From assembly GCA_001970855.1 (NCBI GenBank), contig LSSN01005551.1, positions 1-31,348 of the forward strand: DNA of 31,348 nucleotides, written 5' to 3'. Shown here piece by piece: positions 19,745-29,839 of this stretch (its first letter is position 1; each line of letters starts with the position of its first letter). This stretch comes from Smittium culicis. Its lineage: Eukaryota; Kickxellomycota; Harpellomycetes; Harpellales; Legeriomycetaceae. The notes beneath the pieces are model-generated. The model saw nothing but the letters and a program-made list of their open reading frames with translations, made no database searches and was not told the origin of the DNA. The position numbers and the translations under genes are program-made.

Positions 19745-20005
19745 GTGGAATTGTATTATAATATTCCTTATATTAAATTGAAAACGCGGGATATTTTAGA
19801 GTCGCGTATCTCGAATAGAAAATTTATTAATACCAAGCTTAATGAAAATGAAATAGATGCTCTATTAAAACTAAATATGAATAAATGGGCTAATTTAATT
19901 GAAATACTAAATTATTTTAATATTAAAGAAAAAACCATGTTTTGGGAAAATAATAAAGGGGTTAAAAAACTAATCGACTTATCCAAAGGCCTGAGAGCGG
20001 AATAG
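19745..20005 (+). pseudogene. LINE A ORF2 C-terminal fragment
   Basis: The 86-codon open stretch (MELYYNIPYIKLKTRDILES and on, ending LIDLSKGLRAE) lies about 700 nt past the reverse transcriptase box in the same strand, where LINE ORF2 has its poorly conserved C-terminal region. It has no domain of its own. I treat it as a surviving piece of ORF2 rather than a separate gene. Confidence 0.45.
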
Positions 20006-20939
20006 CAGAAGGAAAAAAAATTAATGGTAGCTCAGAGTCAGTATTAATTATATCACAAATAAAATAAATAAAAAAATCATGCTTTATTATTAAATAGTGG
20101 GTAGAGAAAGTTTGATAAAAGAACATTTTTCTAGAGAAATCAATCTCATAGGACTGAAAGGCGAAGCATTTCCTAGTATTGAGAGTTATGAATTAATATT
20201 TATAAAATAATTGTTTTCCATAGTGTAAAATCATTATTTTGGTAACTATTTAACAATTGGATAAATTCTGGTAAATGAATAAATAATGGAATTTAATTAA
20301 TTAATAAAGTATGTAACTATTTTAAAGTAGATGAGGACTTAGTGAATTCAAAATATAAATTCACAAGAATCTCAAATTTTTTTCGAAAAGCCGTAGGATA
20401 TATAAAAAAAGACTTGTTTGAGCAATTTAATAGATGTACTCTAAAATATATCTAAATCATATATACCAACACTTTTATCGAATTCCAACTTTTTATTCCA
20501 AAATTTGAAGAATTCAGTGCCCTGTTAATCTTAAGATCTATAAAACAAGAATAGAATAGAATTAAAATTAAAATTATTTAAGTATGAATTACAACTATAT
20601 TTTTGCATCTTAGATTAGATATCTAAAGGATCAAATTATAAGATATGAGAAAATTGATAAGTGTAAATAAAAATGGAAAGCACAATAATGGAAATTCTTT
20701 GAATTTAAAGAAAAAAAATATTTCAACAGTTGTAGTTAAAAAATAATTCCAAAAAAATCTAAATTAATCCAACCCAAAAAAAAAATATCACAATTAGAGA
20801 CATGAATATAAAAAATCACTAGTAGAATCAAAATACTAGGTATTTTTAATGAAAAAGGAACAATTAAAATAAGAATCAGAAGAATATGCCCACATAAATG
20901 ACATATTAAAAAATTCATTATTTTTTCTTTTCTGTTTTT

Positions 20940-23900
20940 TTTATTTATTGAAAAGTCTTTTTATTTTAAAACAGTCAAAAATAAATATATTATAATCAAT
21001 TTTTTAGATAAATTGCGCAAAAATTAAGATTTAATTTAATATAATACGTAGTTGATAACTCCCCCCCCTTTTTTTTAAGCTTTCAGAACTCTATTAACCA
21101 GTTAAAATTAATGAATATTTTTTTGTAATGAACCATTTTTTTTCTTTTTAGGCCTAAGAGAGCTTTTTTAATAATAATGAGCTTTGCATCAATTATCCAT
21201 TATAGAAGCAGAGAGTCATGATTATAATTTATTCTGTTGCAGTTGGAATCAAATCTCGCTATAAAATTTTCCAAATTTCGAATTTTTGAAGATAAATGGC
21301 ATTATTTAATTGATCTTTATAACTCTTGAGCTTTTTTAGTACATCTATTTCTGTTATTGATAGGTTTTTATTATTATTACAATCTTTGTTTATTTTTGTT
21401 AGTTTAGATATTAGATCCAAAAATTTGAAGATTATCTGCTACTGATAACAAGAGTAATATGAAACTTTGTGTGTATTACACCAATTAAGTTCTTATAATA
21501 TATTAATTAAATTAATTTAGCCTGGATCCAGATTTCAATCCATTTTTATATAGTATTTAGAAAAATGTTTTGTTTTTTTAATGAAACTTTATTTATCATG
21601 TTTTTATAAATCGATTTAAACCTCTGAAAGTGAAATAAACCAAAGCTTTGTATGTGATGTTATGCATGCTTTAATTTCAGCTTTATTTTGCTTCTTGAAT
21701 TTTTTAGTCTATAATATTTTTAGTTATTAATAAAATTTACAATTGTAAACTTATATTTGTTTTTGTGTTTTAAATATTTTATTATTTTATGTGATCAATT
21801 ATTAGACGTTGTCAAATTTAAAGCAATAAAGAATTCTTTTATACCTTTAATTTTAAAGCTTTGTTTTTGAATATTCTTAACCAAATATAAATGTTATAAG
21901 AATTATAGCTGAATAAATTATTAGATTTATAAACTATACTTAAAAAATAGTATTAAAATTAACTCCAGAAATATTTGTACCTTTGAGCTACATATATACA
22001 TATTTACAAACATTTTTACTTCATATTGATTTCGTTTTTGAAATTTTAAATTCATGTGAATCTATATTTAAATTATATAATTGCAGATGTATTGCTTATT
22101 CTATAACGGCACTATAATAGGATGATTTGATCTAATTAAGGTATCCATTCCGATATTAGGGGTTTAGGCTTTGTTTTTGTAGCTAGAGAGAATCAATATA
22201 TCTTCGAAGACCTTATAATTTGTTACTGCCTGTTTTCTAACATATGCTATGCGAAAGGCTATTCTTAGACAAACAGATGGTACTATTTTAATAATTTTTT
22301 TTTAGATATTAAAATTTTTTTTTAGATCTTCTGGAGTTAAAAACATCCAATACTTTCAATTGGCCTTTAAATTTATTAATTTTATATGTATGCATACTTA
22401 GTAGGTCTTTTGTTTTGAGTTTGAATTTTTTTTTTTTTTACAATCAGTTTAACAGGGTTGAGCACAAATACTCATCGATACTAAAAATATTTTTGACTGT
22501 AAGCAATTGAAATTTAAGGCTTGTACAAAATTTAATAAAATATTTGACAGATTAGTTGACTTCCTTGAGTCATTTTTTAATTACTATTTTTTTTTCATTT
22601 AGGATATTTTGGTGATGCATATTAGCTTCTCTGAACTCATTATTTACATAGCATAACCTTGAATGTGCTGGATAAAAATTTTTTAAGCAAATAAAATTTC
22701 GATATGAGCTTTGTTAAAATCGATTTACAATATAATTCAGCACTCAGAAAGCCATGAAGATCTTACTTGATAATTTCTTACAATTTATCCATATTTTTTT
22801 GCGTTTATTTTTTCATCCAAAATAAAAATTGGAAGTACGTTTTTGATTTTTGTATAAAATTTTTTCAAAAAGGCACTAATTGTACTATATACCATATTTC
22901 AGGTGGTATAAACACATTATCTATTTTTATCCTGTCAAATATAAACAAATTTCTACATGTTAATCAACTGATTTTATCATTTAGCTTCAAAAAAAAATTT
23001 TCTACATAGCCTCCGTTTAAATTACAATATTACAGGACTGTCCTCTTAGGTGATTAAAAATATCTAATATTCAATTTTTTTGAATTTTAAGCTTTATTAA
23101 TTGATTCCTGTTCTGAAATATAAAGTGTTTTTTTCTTTTATTCTAGAATTCGAGGCATCACAGGATATTGATAAAATTTTCAAATATAGCATAATATTCT
23201 AAATATTTTATTATTATTACTATTTAGTATGCATATTTCAAAGCTTTAGCATTATTTTCCTATATTTCTATTCTCATAAGCCCTTTAACAGCATTTTTAT
23301 CATTCGTTCTGCAAATTTTTTATACTTTATGAGGGATAAAGGGTCATTCTGTCTCAGTTCCTGGTTGATAGATATCCAATCGATGAAAGTATTTCTAAAT
23401 TTTATCATATTTTTTGAAATTTTATAATAAAAATAAATCCAATAGGCGAATTACTCTGCGAAAAAAAAAAATTTAGGCATAAGTCAAGAAAAAAAACAGT
23501 CAAATATATAGTAGGATTTTTTTAATAAATCAGAAAAGCAGTTGCTTTGTTAATTATGGATCATATTTTTCTTTTTAAACGATTGAATTTACTAATAGTT
23601 ATTATCAAATATACTTCAAACTTTTATGTAACTATATTTTATGTTATCTATAACTTTTTAGCATATTTTATAATTCTCATTGTCAAAATTATAGCTATAA
23701 TGCTTGTATTCTTGCCTATTATATAAATTCCATGAGAGTTTGGAGAATATTTACTTCTAGAAAATTTATTTTATTTTTTGAATTTCGATTTAAATATATT
23801 TTTTAGATTAACTTGTTATATCTCGCTAATTTTATCGATAGAAATAGATAATAGCTTTATTTGAAAATCTGATGAGGATTTATCCCTATTGATCAAATCC

Positions 23901-25300
23901 ATATAGAACCTCTTGAAAATCTCTTTAAAATTATCAGCTAAGGTTATAACGACTTTATATACAAATTTTTACTGCGATTTTAATAATTCACTGTTTGTTT
24001 ATTTTTAATAGATCAATAAAAAAATAATTAAGGTATTCGTCATAAATCGTTTTCTCTCTCGAAGGCATGATATGTGATCATATTTCCGCTGAGAAGGCAT
24101 TTTAAATATCACTTACAATATAGTAGTTCTTGCAGAATTTTCTATCAGATACCAACATGCCTAAATCACCGTGGGTTGAAGGTTTTAGCTTATCCATCCT
24201 TATTAGATGATTATTTCCTCTTTCTGTCTTATTTTTTTTCCGGGTTATTACTACCTCTCTACCATTACTAACTAGTTTGGTTTTATTTATATCTTTAGAA
24301 TAGGGAGAAGATACTTTCTAAACAGCCGTGAATATGTAGATTTTTTAATAAAAAATTTTTTCCATTAAAAAAAATATCTTATTTCGTTTGAAATTATAAT
24401 AATTGCACTTTTTTTTTTTTGAATTAGGGTAAATTCAAATGAACCGAGGTCGGTTCTTTAGAGTGGGCTTGCTTGAATTTAGTTAAGTAAAATTAAATTT
24501 CTTCTGAATTTTATTATTCGCTGAATCTAATTTTCTCGACAAATCGTGTTATTAATTATTTTAAATTCTTCAAGTTTTGGTATTTTTGTTTAAATATAGT
24601 TATTAGTAATTAAAAATTCAGTATATTTTTCACAAGAATTATTGCATTTAAATAAATAAAATAAGTGAATAGATAATCAAAAATTAATTAATGAAAGAAC
24701 TTATAATTATTAAAGAATAATACAAGTGAGATTAATTTCAAAGGGTATCATTAAAATAAATTTAATAGAGCAATATAAGCATTAATAAAGAAAAACTAAA
24801 TAAATATAGAATTTTTTAATAGTTAACTTTTAAGAAAAATAAAAATAAATAGATTTAAAGTGATGTATAATTTATGAATCAAGGTTGTAAAATAATTCAA
24901 AGAAAAAAAGACAAAAAATGATATGCGTATGAGTAATGGAATGGTGTGCAAATAAAGGTAAAATGATTATAAAAAATTGCCGAGAAAAATTAAAAAAGGA
25001 ATTAGAAGAATTTAATAAGGTTAGCAATTAGAAATAAAATCAAAAATTGTATCAAATCCGTTTTAGTATTTATACTATAAATATTCCACAATTTGGTGAT
25101 TTTTACGAAATAAAAGCCAATAAAGAGCCTTTGAAAAAAAATTTTGAACGCTATACTACAGTTAGGAGACATATTAAATTACTTCAAATTTAATATCGAC
25201 TCAGTCAAGATATTCGATGATTTTATTGCGAGTCGATAATACATATCAAAGATGGTATAGTTTGATCGAAATGCATGTTAAACTATATCATATCATGATG
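20940..25300 (-). mobile_element. Degenerate LINE retrotransposon, copy B (opposite orientation)
   Basis: Minus-strand reading shows reverse transcriptase motifs in correct order. A decayed catalytic box (ATAFLIY-stop-KN) lies at about 23545-23515, INQELRQNDPLSLI (the family's RQGDPLSP box, Gly changed to Asn) at about 23372-23331, and the second catalytic box now reads YAY-stop-IVIII (23235-23209), so both Asp are lost. T-rich runs at 20920-20950 would be an A-rich 3' tail on the minus strand. Endonuclease and ORF1 parts were not identified in the higher coordinates. It therefore lies tail to tail with copy A. Ends are approximate; the 21061-21077 C8T8 run falls in its 3' region. Confidence 0.6.
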
Positions 25301-25705
25301 CGCATGTATTAGCAGATAGCGTGACTCCGATTTCTCTGCCCATAGGTATAGGGATTTCAGGGTCGCGGATGATTAGATCAGAAATCTAGAAGATGTATCT
25401 CTTTATATTTTACAGAGAAAAAGGCTTCTTTTTGCCTTTAATAAATTGCACCAACCTTTTTACAGTCCATTGGCTGTTTTTTTTTTTTCATGCGGTGTCG
25501 TGCATAGGTTGAAAGTAACCTTTTCCTTGTATAATTTTTAAGGTACTGCTGGTCAAAATATCGAATCTGTGTGTGAAGTGATGAGGCAGGGCTTTTCGAA
25601 GGCTGAAAAAATCTCTTTTCCTTAGATGCTACTAAAACTAAATATAGCTCTCCCATTTCGGTTTGACTTTTGGTATCTTCGATTCTATGTATATATCTGG
25701 CTCTT

Positions 25706-25775
25706 ATGAAATATGAAATATGAAACATGAAACATGAAACATGAAACATGAAACATGAAACATGAAACATGAAAA
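25706..25775 (+). repeat. Seven-base tandem repeat (ATGAAAC)n
   Basis: Ten units of ATGAAAC run in a row, the first two in the variant ATGAAAT. On the minus strand the seven-base unit cycles through three frames and produces the artificial peptide repeat CFMFHVS. The tract lies inside the 3' part of the DIRS-like relic. There are no spacers, so it is not CRISPR; it is a minisatellite. Confidence 0.9.
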
Positions 25776-26229
25776 TAACAATAGACAGCACAACTTAACA
25801 GTTATTTTTTTGAAATTGAGATCTTTTGTGTTTCCTCAAAGTCTAAAAAACTCTAATATCAGGAAAATAGCTACTTTAGGCCTAAAAAAAAGGTTTAATT
25901 GGTCTTTCTTCCTATGCTCTCATGAACTCGACGAAAATTTTTTGTTTTTTATCTCTTTCTGATATTCAGTTAGCGCCAGTAAAGCAGATTTATATGAATT
26001 AATTGAACCTAATTTAAGTTTCTAGGTGGTATAAATTTCTGCAAGAAAATTTATTATCTGCGGCGCAAAGATAAAAGTCGTCAATTAATCTGATACTATT
26101 CAGTATAATAATCGTTACCGAATAGGGTTATAACTTGATTTTTGGAATAAAAATATTTTTTTAGACATTATAAAATCGGCGGCATATGTTCCGAAACCTT
26201 ACATTTCGAGAGCGTGATTTTCCGCTTTT

Positions 26230-26453
26230 GGGATAGGAGATTCTGTCATTTATTTGAGTGTTATAGGTTGTGATATTAACAGTGCTTTCAGACCTGGAAG
26301 CATGTTAGCTGAATTACACATCGTCCTAACCAGTGTCACTGTGATTCGTTCTCGGAAAACTTTCTGGAGCATCTGGGATATCAAATTCCATGACGGGTAG
26401 CAGTATGGGCTGTTGAATAAAGTCAATTTGTAGGTAAGTTTATTCTGGATCAA
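26230..26453 (-). pseudogene. DIRS-like polyprotein fragment downstream of RNase H
   Basis: This minus-strand open stretch contains SPYCYPSWNLISQMLQKVF, then TLVRTMCNSANMLPGL and ISQPITLK. It matches the conserved region found after RNase H in fungal DIRS elements, where a P-W-x-L-I box and a W-x-P-x-L motif recur. The reading breaks at both ends. It supports the DIRS call and gives the element's orientation. Confidence 0.55.
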
Positions 26454-26609
26454 CGCTTTTTGGTCTTGGAACTATCTGTAGTACTGGTTCAGCTTCCTAC
26501 TCTGACGAAACGCAAACAGAAATAATTTATAGAACCGTATTGTGTATTCAAGTCGTCGAATGTCTTCATAGATAGGTACCATTCGCTCTGGACCATCAGT
26601 CTGCTCAGC

Positions 26610-26963
26610 TCATGCCCTGGGCTCATAAGTGAATGGATTCATGTTACTTTGGGGTGAGCTTAGGTTTTCAGAAAGTGTGAAAAAATCCGTTCTGAGGAGG
26701 TTGTACCTTGGAGCATCTTGATTTAAGGGAGTGTGTTTGAGTTTTATGAGTAGGCTAACATCGATCTGATCACCATACTCTTGATCTTCAGAGCATAATT
26801 CACCATCTGTAGCTCCTTTGAATTGATGTGAATTTTTCTCAGTTGTGGGTCTCAAATTCCAGAGTAAGAATCGTAACCCAAAGCAATTCTCCAAGCTGCG
26901 TCGCTGGAATCTATGAATATTTCTGTCTCTGGTGTTTCGAGAAATAATGACTGCTCGTTCCAT
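26610..26963 (-). pseudogene. DIRS-like RNase H region (broken)
   Basis: The RNase H motifs lie in a frame other than the longest ORF: ETEIFIDSSDAAWRIALGY (about 26930-26874), an in-frame TGA after SGI where a Trp is expected, then LRKIHINSKELQMVNYALK (to about 26790). A frameshift follows, after which sequence resembling the next catalytic segment continues in another frame. RNase H would remove RNA during reverse transcription. The longest ORF here is an out-of-frame shadow. Confidence 0.55.
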
Positions 26964-26978
26964 GAAGGCAGTTGGTTT

Positions 26979-27194
26979 TTACAAAAGCGCAGGTTCTGGA
27001 TTGCTGAATATTTCAGAATTACTATCGATGTTTATATTGAGCTCTAAGAGACGACGGAGAATAGTTCTAACAGCTAGATAAACAATAGAAATCGATTGGA
27101 ATTTTCTAATAAAGCTCACAAGGAATCTTAATGCCATTTTATCAGCTTTCAATAGCTTTCTGGACCCTCGTCGGAGATCCCATATCTTGGTCAA
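26979..27194 (-). pseudogene. DIRS-like RT/RNase H connector fragment
   Basis: Minus-strand open stretch beginning IWDLRRGSRKLLKADKMALR and ending FSNPEPALL. In DIRS elements this region links the reverse transcriptase to the RNase H domain and typically carries an R-x-x-L-L motif, as seen here. It lies in order between the RT fragment (27.4-27.7 kb) and the RNase H fragment (26.8-26.95 kb). Confidence 0.5.
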
Positions 27195-27972
27195 AGGGGC
27201 CTACAGTGAAATTTCTCTGGTGTTTATCACCATTCTCTGATGTTTGATTGAGTGGGGTGGTGTTTTATTAGACTTCTATGAGTTGAGCTTGAATTGAAAC
27301 CCCGAGATCTTGAAGTATACAAAGCAAGTTTTAGTTCTTCATGCTTCCTTGGTCTCTCTCAGGATTAACAGATCTTTGAGGTAAGTAGATATTCTGATTA
27401 CCTTCACCCTGGGTTATTTCAGAACTGGTAGGAGAATCTAAGCGAATACCTTCGGGTTGAGTGTTAAGCCGAATGGAAAGATACCGAACTGAAACAACCA
27501 TACTTTGATTGTAAGCACAGATACTTTCTGCATTTATTGTACACCAGATTGCGGATAAAATAGCCCTGGAAATCCAGGGACGTGAAATTTTATTTTCAGC
27601 GGATCGTAAAACAGATGTAAGTCAGCGCCTCGATCTTGAAATTATGCTCCTCCATGTGAATTTTGAGCTTGCGGAGGTCGAGGGCGGGTATGAGACCACC
27701 TGTATTCTTATGAATCGTGAAAAAACATCTTTTAAATCGATGATACCGAGGTTAGATTTTCTCGATCGTATGCTTGGCCAGAAGAGAGTTGAATTCATCT
27801 GCCAGAACTTTGCTGGCTCCCCGGCTCAGTTTCCGTATTTTCCGATGACGGATTCGACCTCAGAAAATTTTTTTTGTGAAGGGGATTCTGAATTTCCGTG
27901 CCACTATATTCTGATCCCCACAACTGTTAGTCAGTTTGAACCACGCCGCCTTGAATATAGCGAGCCAGACCC

Positions 27973-28683
27973 CTACTGAGGGGTTTCTGCTATACGTATC
28001 TTTTGGTGTCGTATTCTGAAGGCACTTACGAAAAGGCTGTACTCTTGTCGTTTTATCGTTGGCTTCCTTGCGATGAGGGCGTCCAACTCCTCTTGATCCA
28101 TCAGCGGCCTGGTGCCAGATTTGACTAACTGTGTAGGTTTTACAGGGTGTTCTAGGCCATTATGGAGGCTATCTATCCTCTCCTGAGTCACCGTTGCTGC
28201 AATATCGGATAGGAGAGCACGCAAAGAACTCGCAAAAATGATCTCAAAATCGTCTTTAGTATTTATCAGAGGTGTTTCCTGGATTCTAGGGTGAAAGTAA
28301 TAGTCGATTGGTTGCGTTTCTAGAGCTAGAGCTAGCAGGATTCAATACATGACAGAATTGGTATTCTTCACAGCGCACGATGTTGAATCGCATAGTTGCC
28401 GTGGGTTTTAGGTCATCAAACTAGTTCTTGGGCAAGGATTTATAGAAATATCGCGCTCTTCTTCAGCTAAAGGAGATCTGAAGAATTCCTCTTCAATCGG
28501 TGGCAGTGCTTCAGTTAGTTTTGGGTACATCGAAATACAAGTAACTAGATTCCTTGTAGTAACATGCGGATCATCGGGTTCTAGGTCGCTGTTTATTTCG
28601 CGTAGAAGTTGTTGAGCAATATCCGTCAACAGCTTTATCTGATCTTGTTATATCGGAGCTTGAATAACCGCTTCTTGTTCCAT
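27973..28683 (-). pseudogene. DIRS-like ORF1 (gag-like) relic
   Basis: The start is ATG at 28683 (MEQEAVIQAPI). A TAA replaces a residue at codon 12, probably a former CAA Gln. Better-preserved segments follow: YPKLTEALPPIEEEFFRSPL (28408-28629) and, after further stops and shifts, ALETQPIDYYFHPRIQ and LLSDIAATVTQERIDSLHNG, ending IAETPQ at 27973. About 230 residues in all. The segment order and the position directly before the RT relic fit ORF1 of a fungal DIRS-like element. Its role would be coating element RNA; it is no longer translatable. Confidence 0.5.
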
Positions 28684-28690
28684 CGATCTT

Positions 28691-29839
28691 AGTTGAAGGT
28701 AAATGATCTTAAAAGTAATATATTATTAACATTTTTAACGTTTGAAAATCTTAATACTGGTAGAGTACGTTTGTGAAAGAAAAGATGAAAAGGATATCCC
28801 AATTGTGTACTTTACAATTTAAAAAATTAAAAAATTTCTTTTAGTTCTTTTAGTTCTTTTGATTCTTTTTTTTTTTTTTAATTACGGAATTTTATTGGTA
28901 CGATAAAGTTCTTTTGATTCACATTATTTTATTTGCTTATAATTTTCGGTTTAGTATCATCTAATAAGATGTTAACACTCAATATTTCTGCTCATTGAAG
29001 TATATTACGAGAGAAAGCGACTAATAGAGAACGTTTGGTTTTTAATAATTAAAGGAATTAAAAATTTTAAAAAATTGATATTGCAAAGTAATAAAATGCC
29101 AACTAAATTTTTTTCAGTGCTTTTGGGCGTGAATTATATTATATATTTGGAACATAAAATCTGTGGTATTACAACATTTGAAGGCAAAGTTGATAGATAC
29201 GATTATTAAGAAAAGTATTTTGGGAAATTATAAATTATAGTTATTATTTTTATCACATGAACCAAAGTTTTTAACTCAACTAGATATAGCACTGAAATCT
29301 AAGCCACAATGAATTATATTTCAAGTAAAAAAGAATCGAGAGAATTAGATGTATTTTGGGAATTTCTTTAGGTGTTGAGACCCAGAAAAAAACTATTTAT
29401 TCTCGCAGTAGTTATTTACAACTATTAATCTTGTATATGAGTGAAGAGGTATAAATTTCCAACATCTTGTAATGTATGTTTTCTAAAAAGTGGATATTTT
29501 GTTGAAAATGTGTCATTTCGAGCTGATTTTATAGAATGGATAGAAGTTCAGCCAATTATAGATCGAAATGTATTGTCAACTAGCTGAAAAAAAGCAATTC
29601 TGTTTATTAAACTACGAGGATTTGGCTAATAATTATGTAAGGTATACAGAGGCCCAAAACTGAATGGAAAAAGCTCACCATTAAAAACACAGCGCGAGTC
29701 TCACAGCTATGCTTTATAAGACCTTTTATACGAACATCATCCAGCTTTTAGTTAGATATAAAGCCGAGTTCCTGCTTTCTAATCAGCTATAATTCAAGCG
29801 AGCATAACGCATATAATTAAATAGATTTTAATTCATAAA
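28691..29839. other. AT-rich spacer between the DIRS relic and the metallopeptidase gene
   Basis: No credible gene. A TTTTAGTTC tandem trace and a T13 run lie at about 28841-28880. A stretch near 29512-29580 reads ENVSFRADFIEWIEVQPIID and may be transposon debris, but I cannot name it. The last 100-150 bases, including GATATAAAG near 29755, probably hold the promoter of the gene starting at 29840. Confidence 0.4.

Larger units (their letters stand above)
15061..20930 (+). mobile_element. Degenerate LINE (non-LTR) retrotransposon, copy A
   Basis: ORF1 remains include an open segment at about 15067-15240 (ending LWMQRKTLDRIIEI) and a CCHC zinc knuckle (CNYCKSIEH, from 15672) whose last Cys is reached only after a one-base shift. 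ORF2 begins near 16710 with FLIWNVQR, the start of an AP-like endonuclease, followed by its catalytic LGDFNPVRDNFEDR at 17103. Reverse transcriptase motifs follow: QYGFMTDRNIF (18622), a decayed first catalytic box VVLVYQKN-stop-FDRV (18720), LRRGDPLLPLLYN (about 18904) and the second box FDD (19033-19041). An 86-codon open stretch (19745-20005) and C-terminal fragments continue to about 20.9 kb. Order and spacing match a two-ORF LINE. Stops and frameshifts throughout mean it is dead. Ends are approximate. Confidence 0.75.
25300..28690 (-). mobile_element. Degenerate DIRS-like retrotransposon
   Basis: On the minus strand, a gag-like ORF1 (28683 to 27973) is followed by a DIRS-type reverse transcriptase (about 27730-27370: NTGGLIPALDLRKLK, then KYLCLQSKYGCFSS), an RNase H (about 26960-26740: IFIDSSDAAW, then HINSKELQMVNYALK) and a downstream segment typical of DIRS proteins (LFNSPYCYPSWNLISQMLQK, 26407-26348). 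The INxxEL motif after a DSSD-x-AW box is characteristic of DIRS RNase H. The GAT-GAT catalytic pair expected after IYL is missing, and TGA replaces a Trp after SGI. The tyrosine recombinase should lie at 25.3-26.2 kb but I could not recognise it. The element keeps more GC than the LINE relics and is probably younger. Dead copy. Confidence 0.7.

Noticed and set aside
25706..25775. Possible CRISPR array
   Set aside because: Units are contiguous seven-mers without spacers, in a eukaryotic context.
25438..25791. Minus-strand ORF of 117 codons with CFMFHVS repeats
   Set aside because: The repeated part is only the translation of the ATGAAAC minisatellite and the rest has no recognisable domain; it lies within the DIRS relic.
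27644..27979. Plus-strand ORF of 111 codons with fairly balanced composition
   Set aside because: It is antisense to the DIRS-like reverse transcriptase, whose motifs read on the minus strand.
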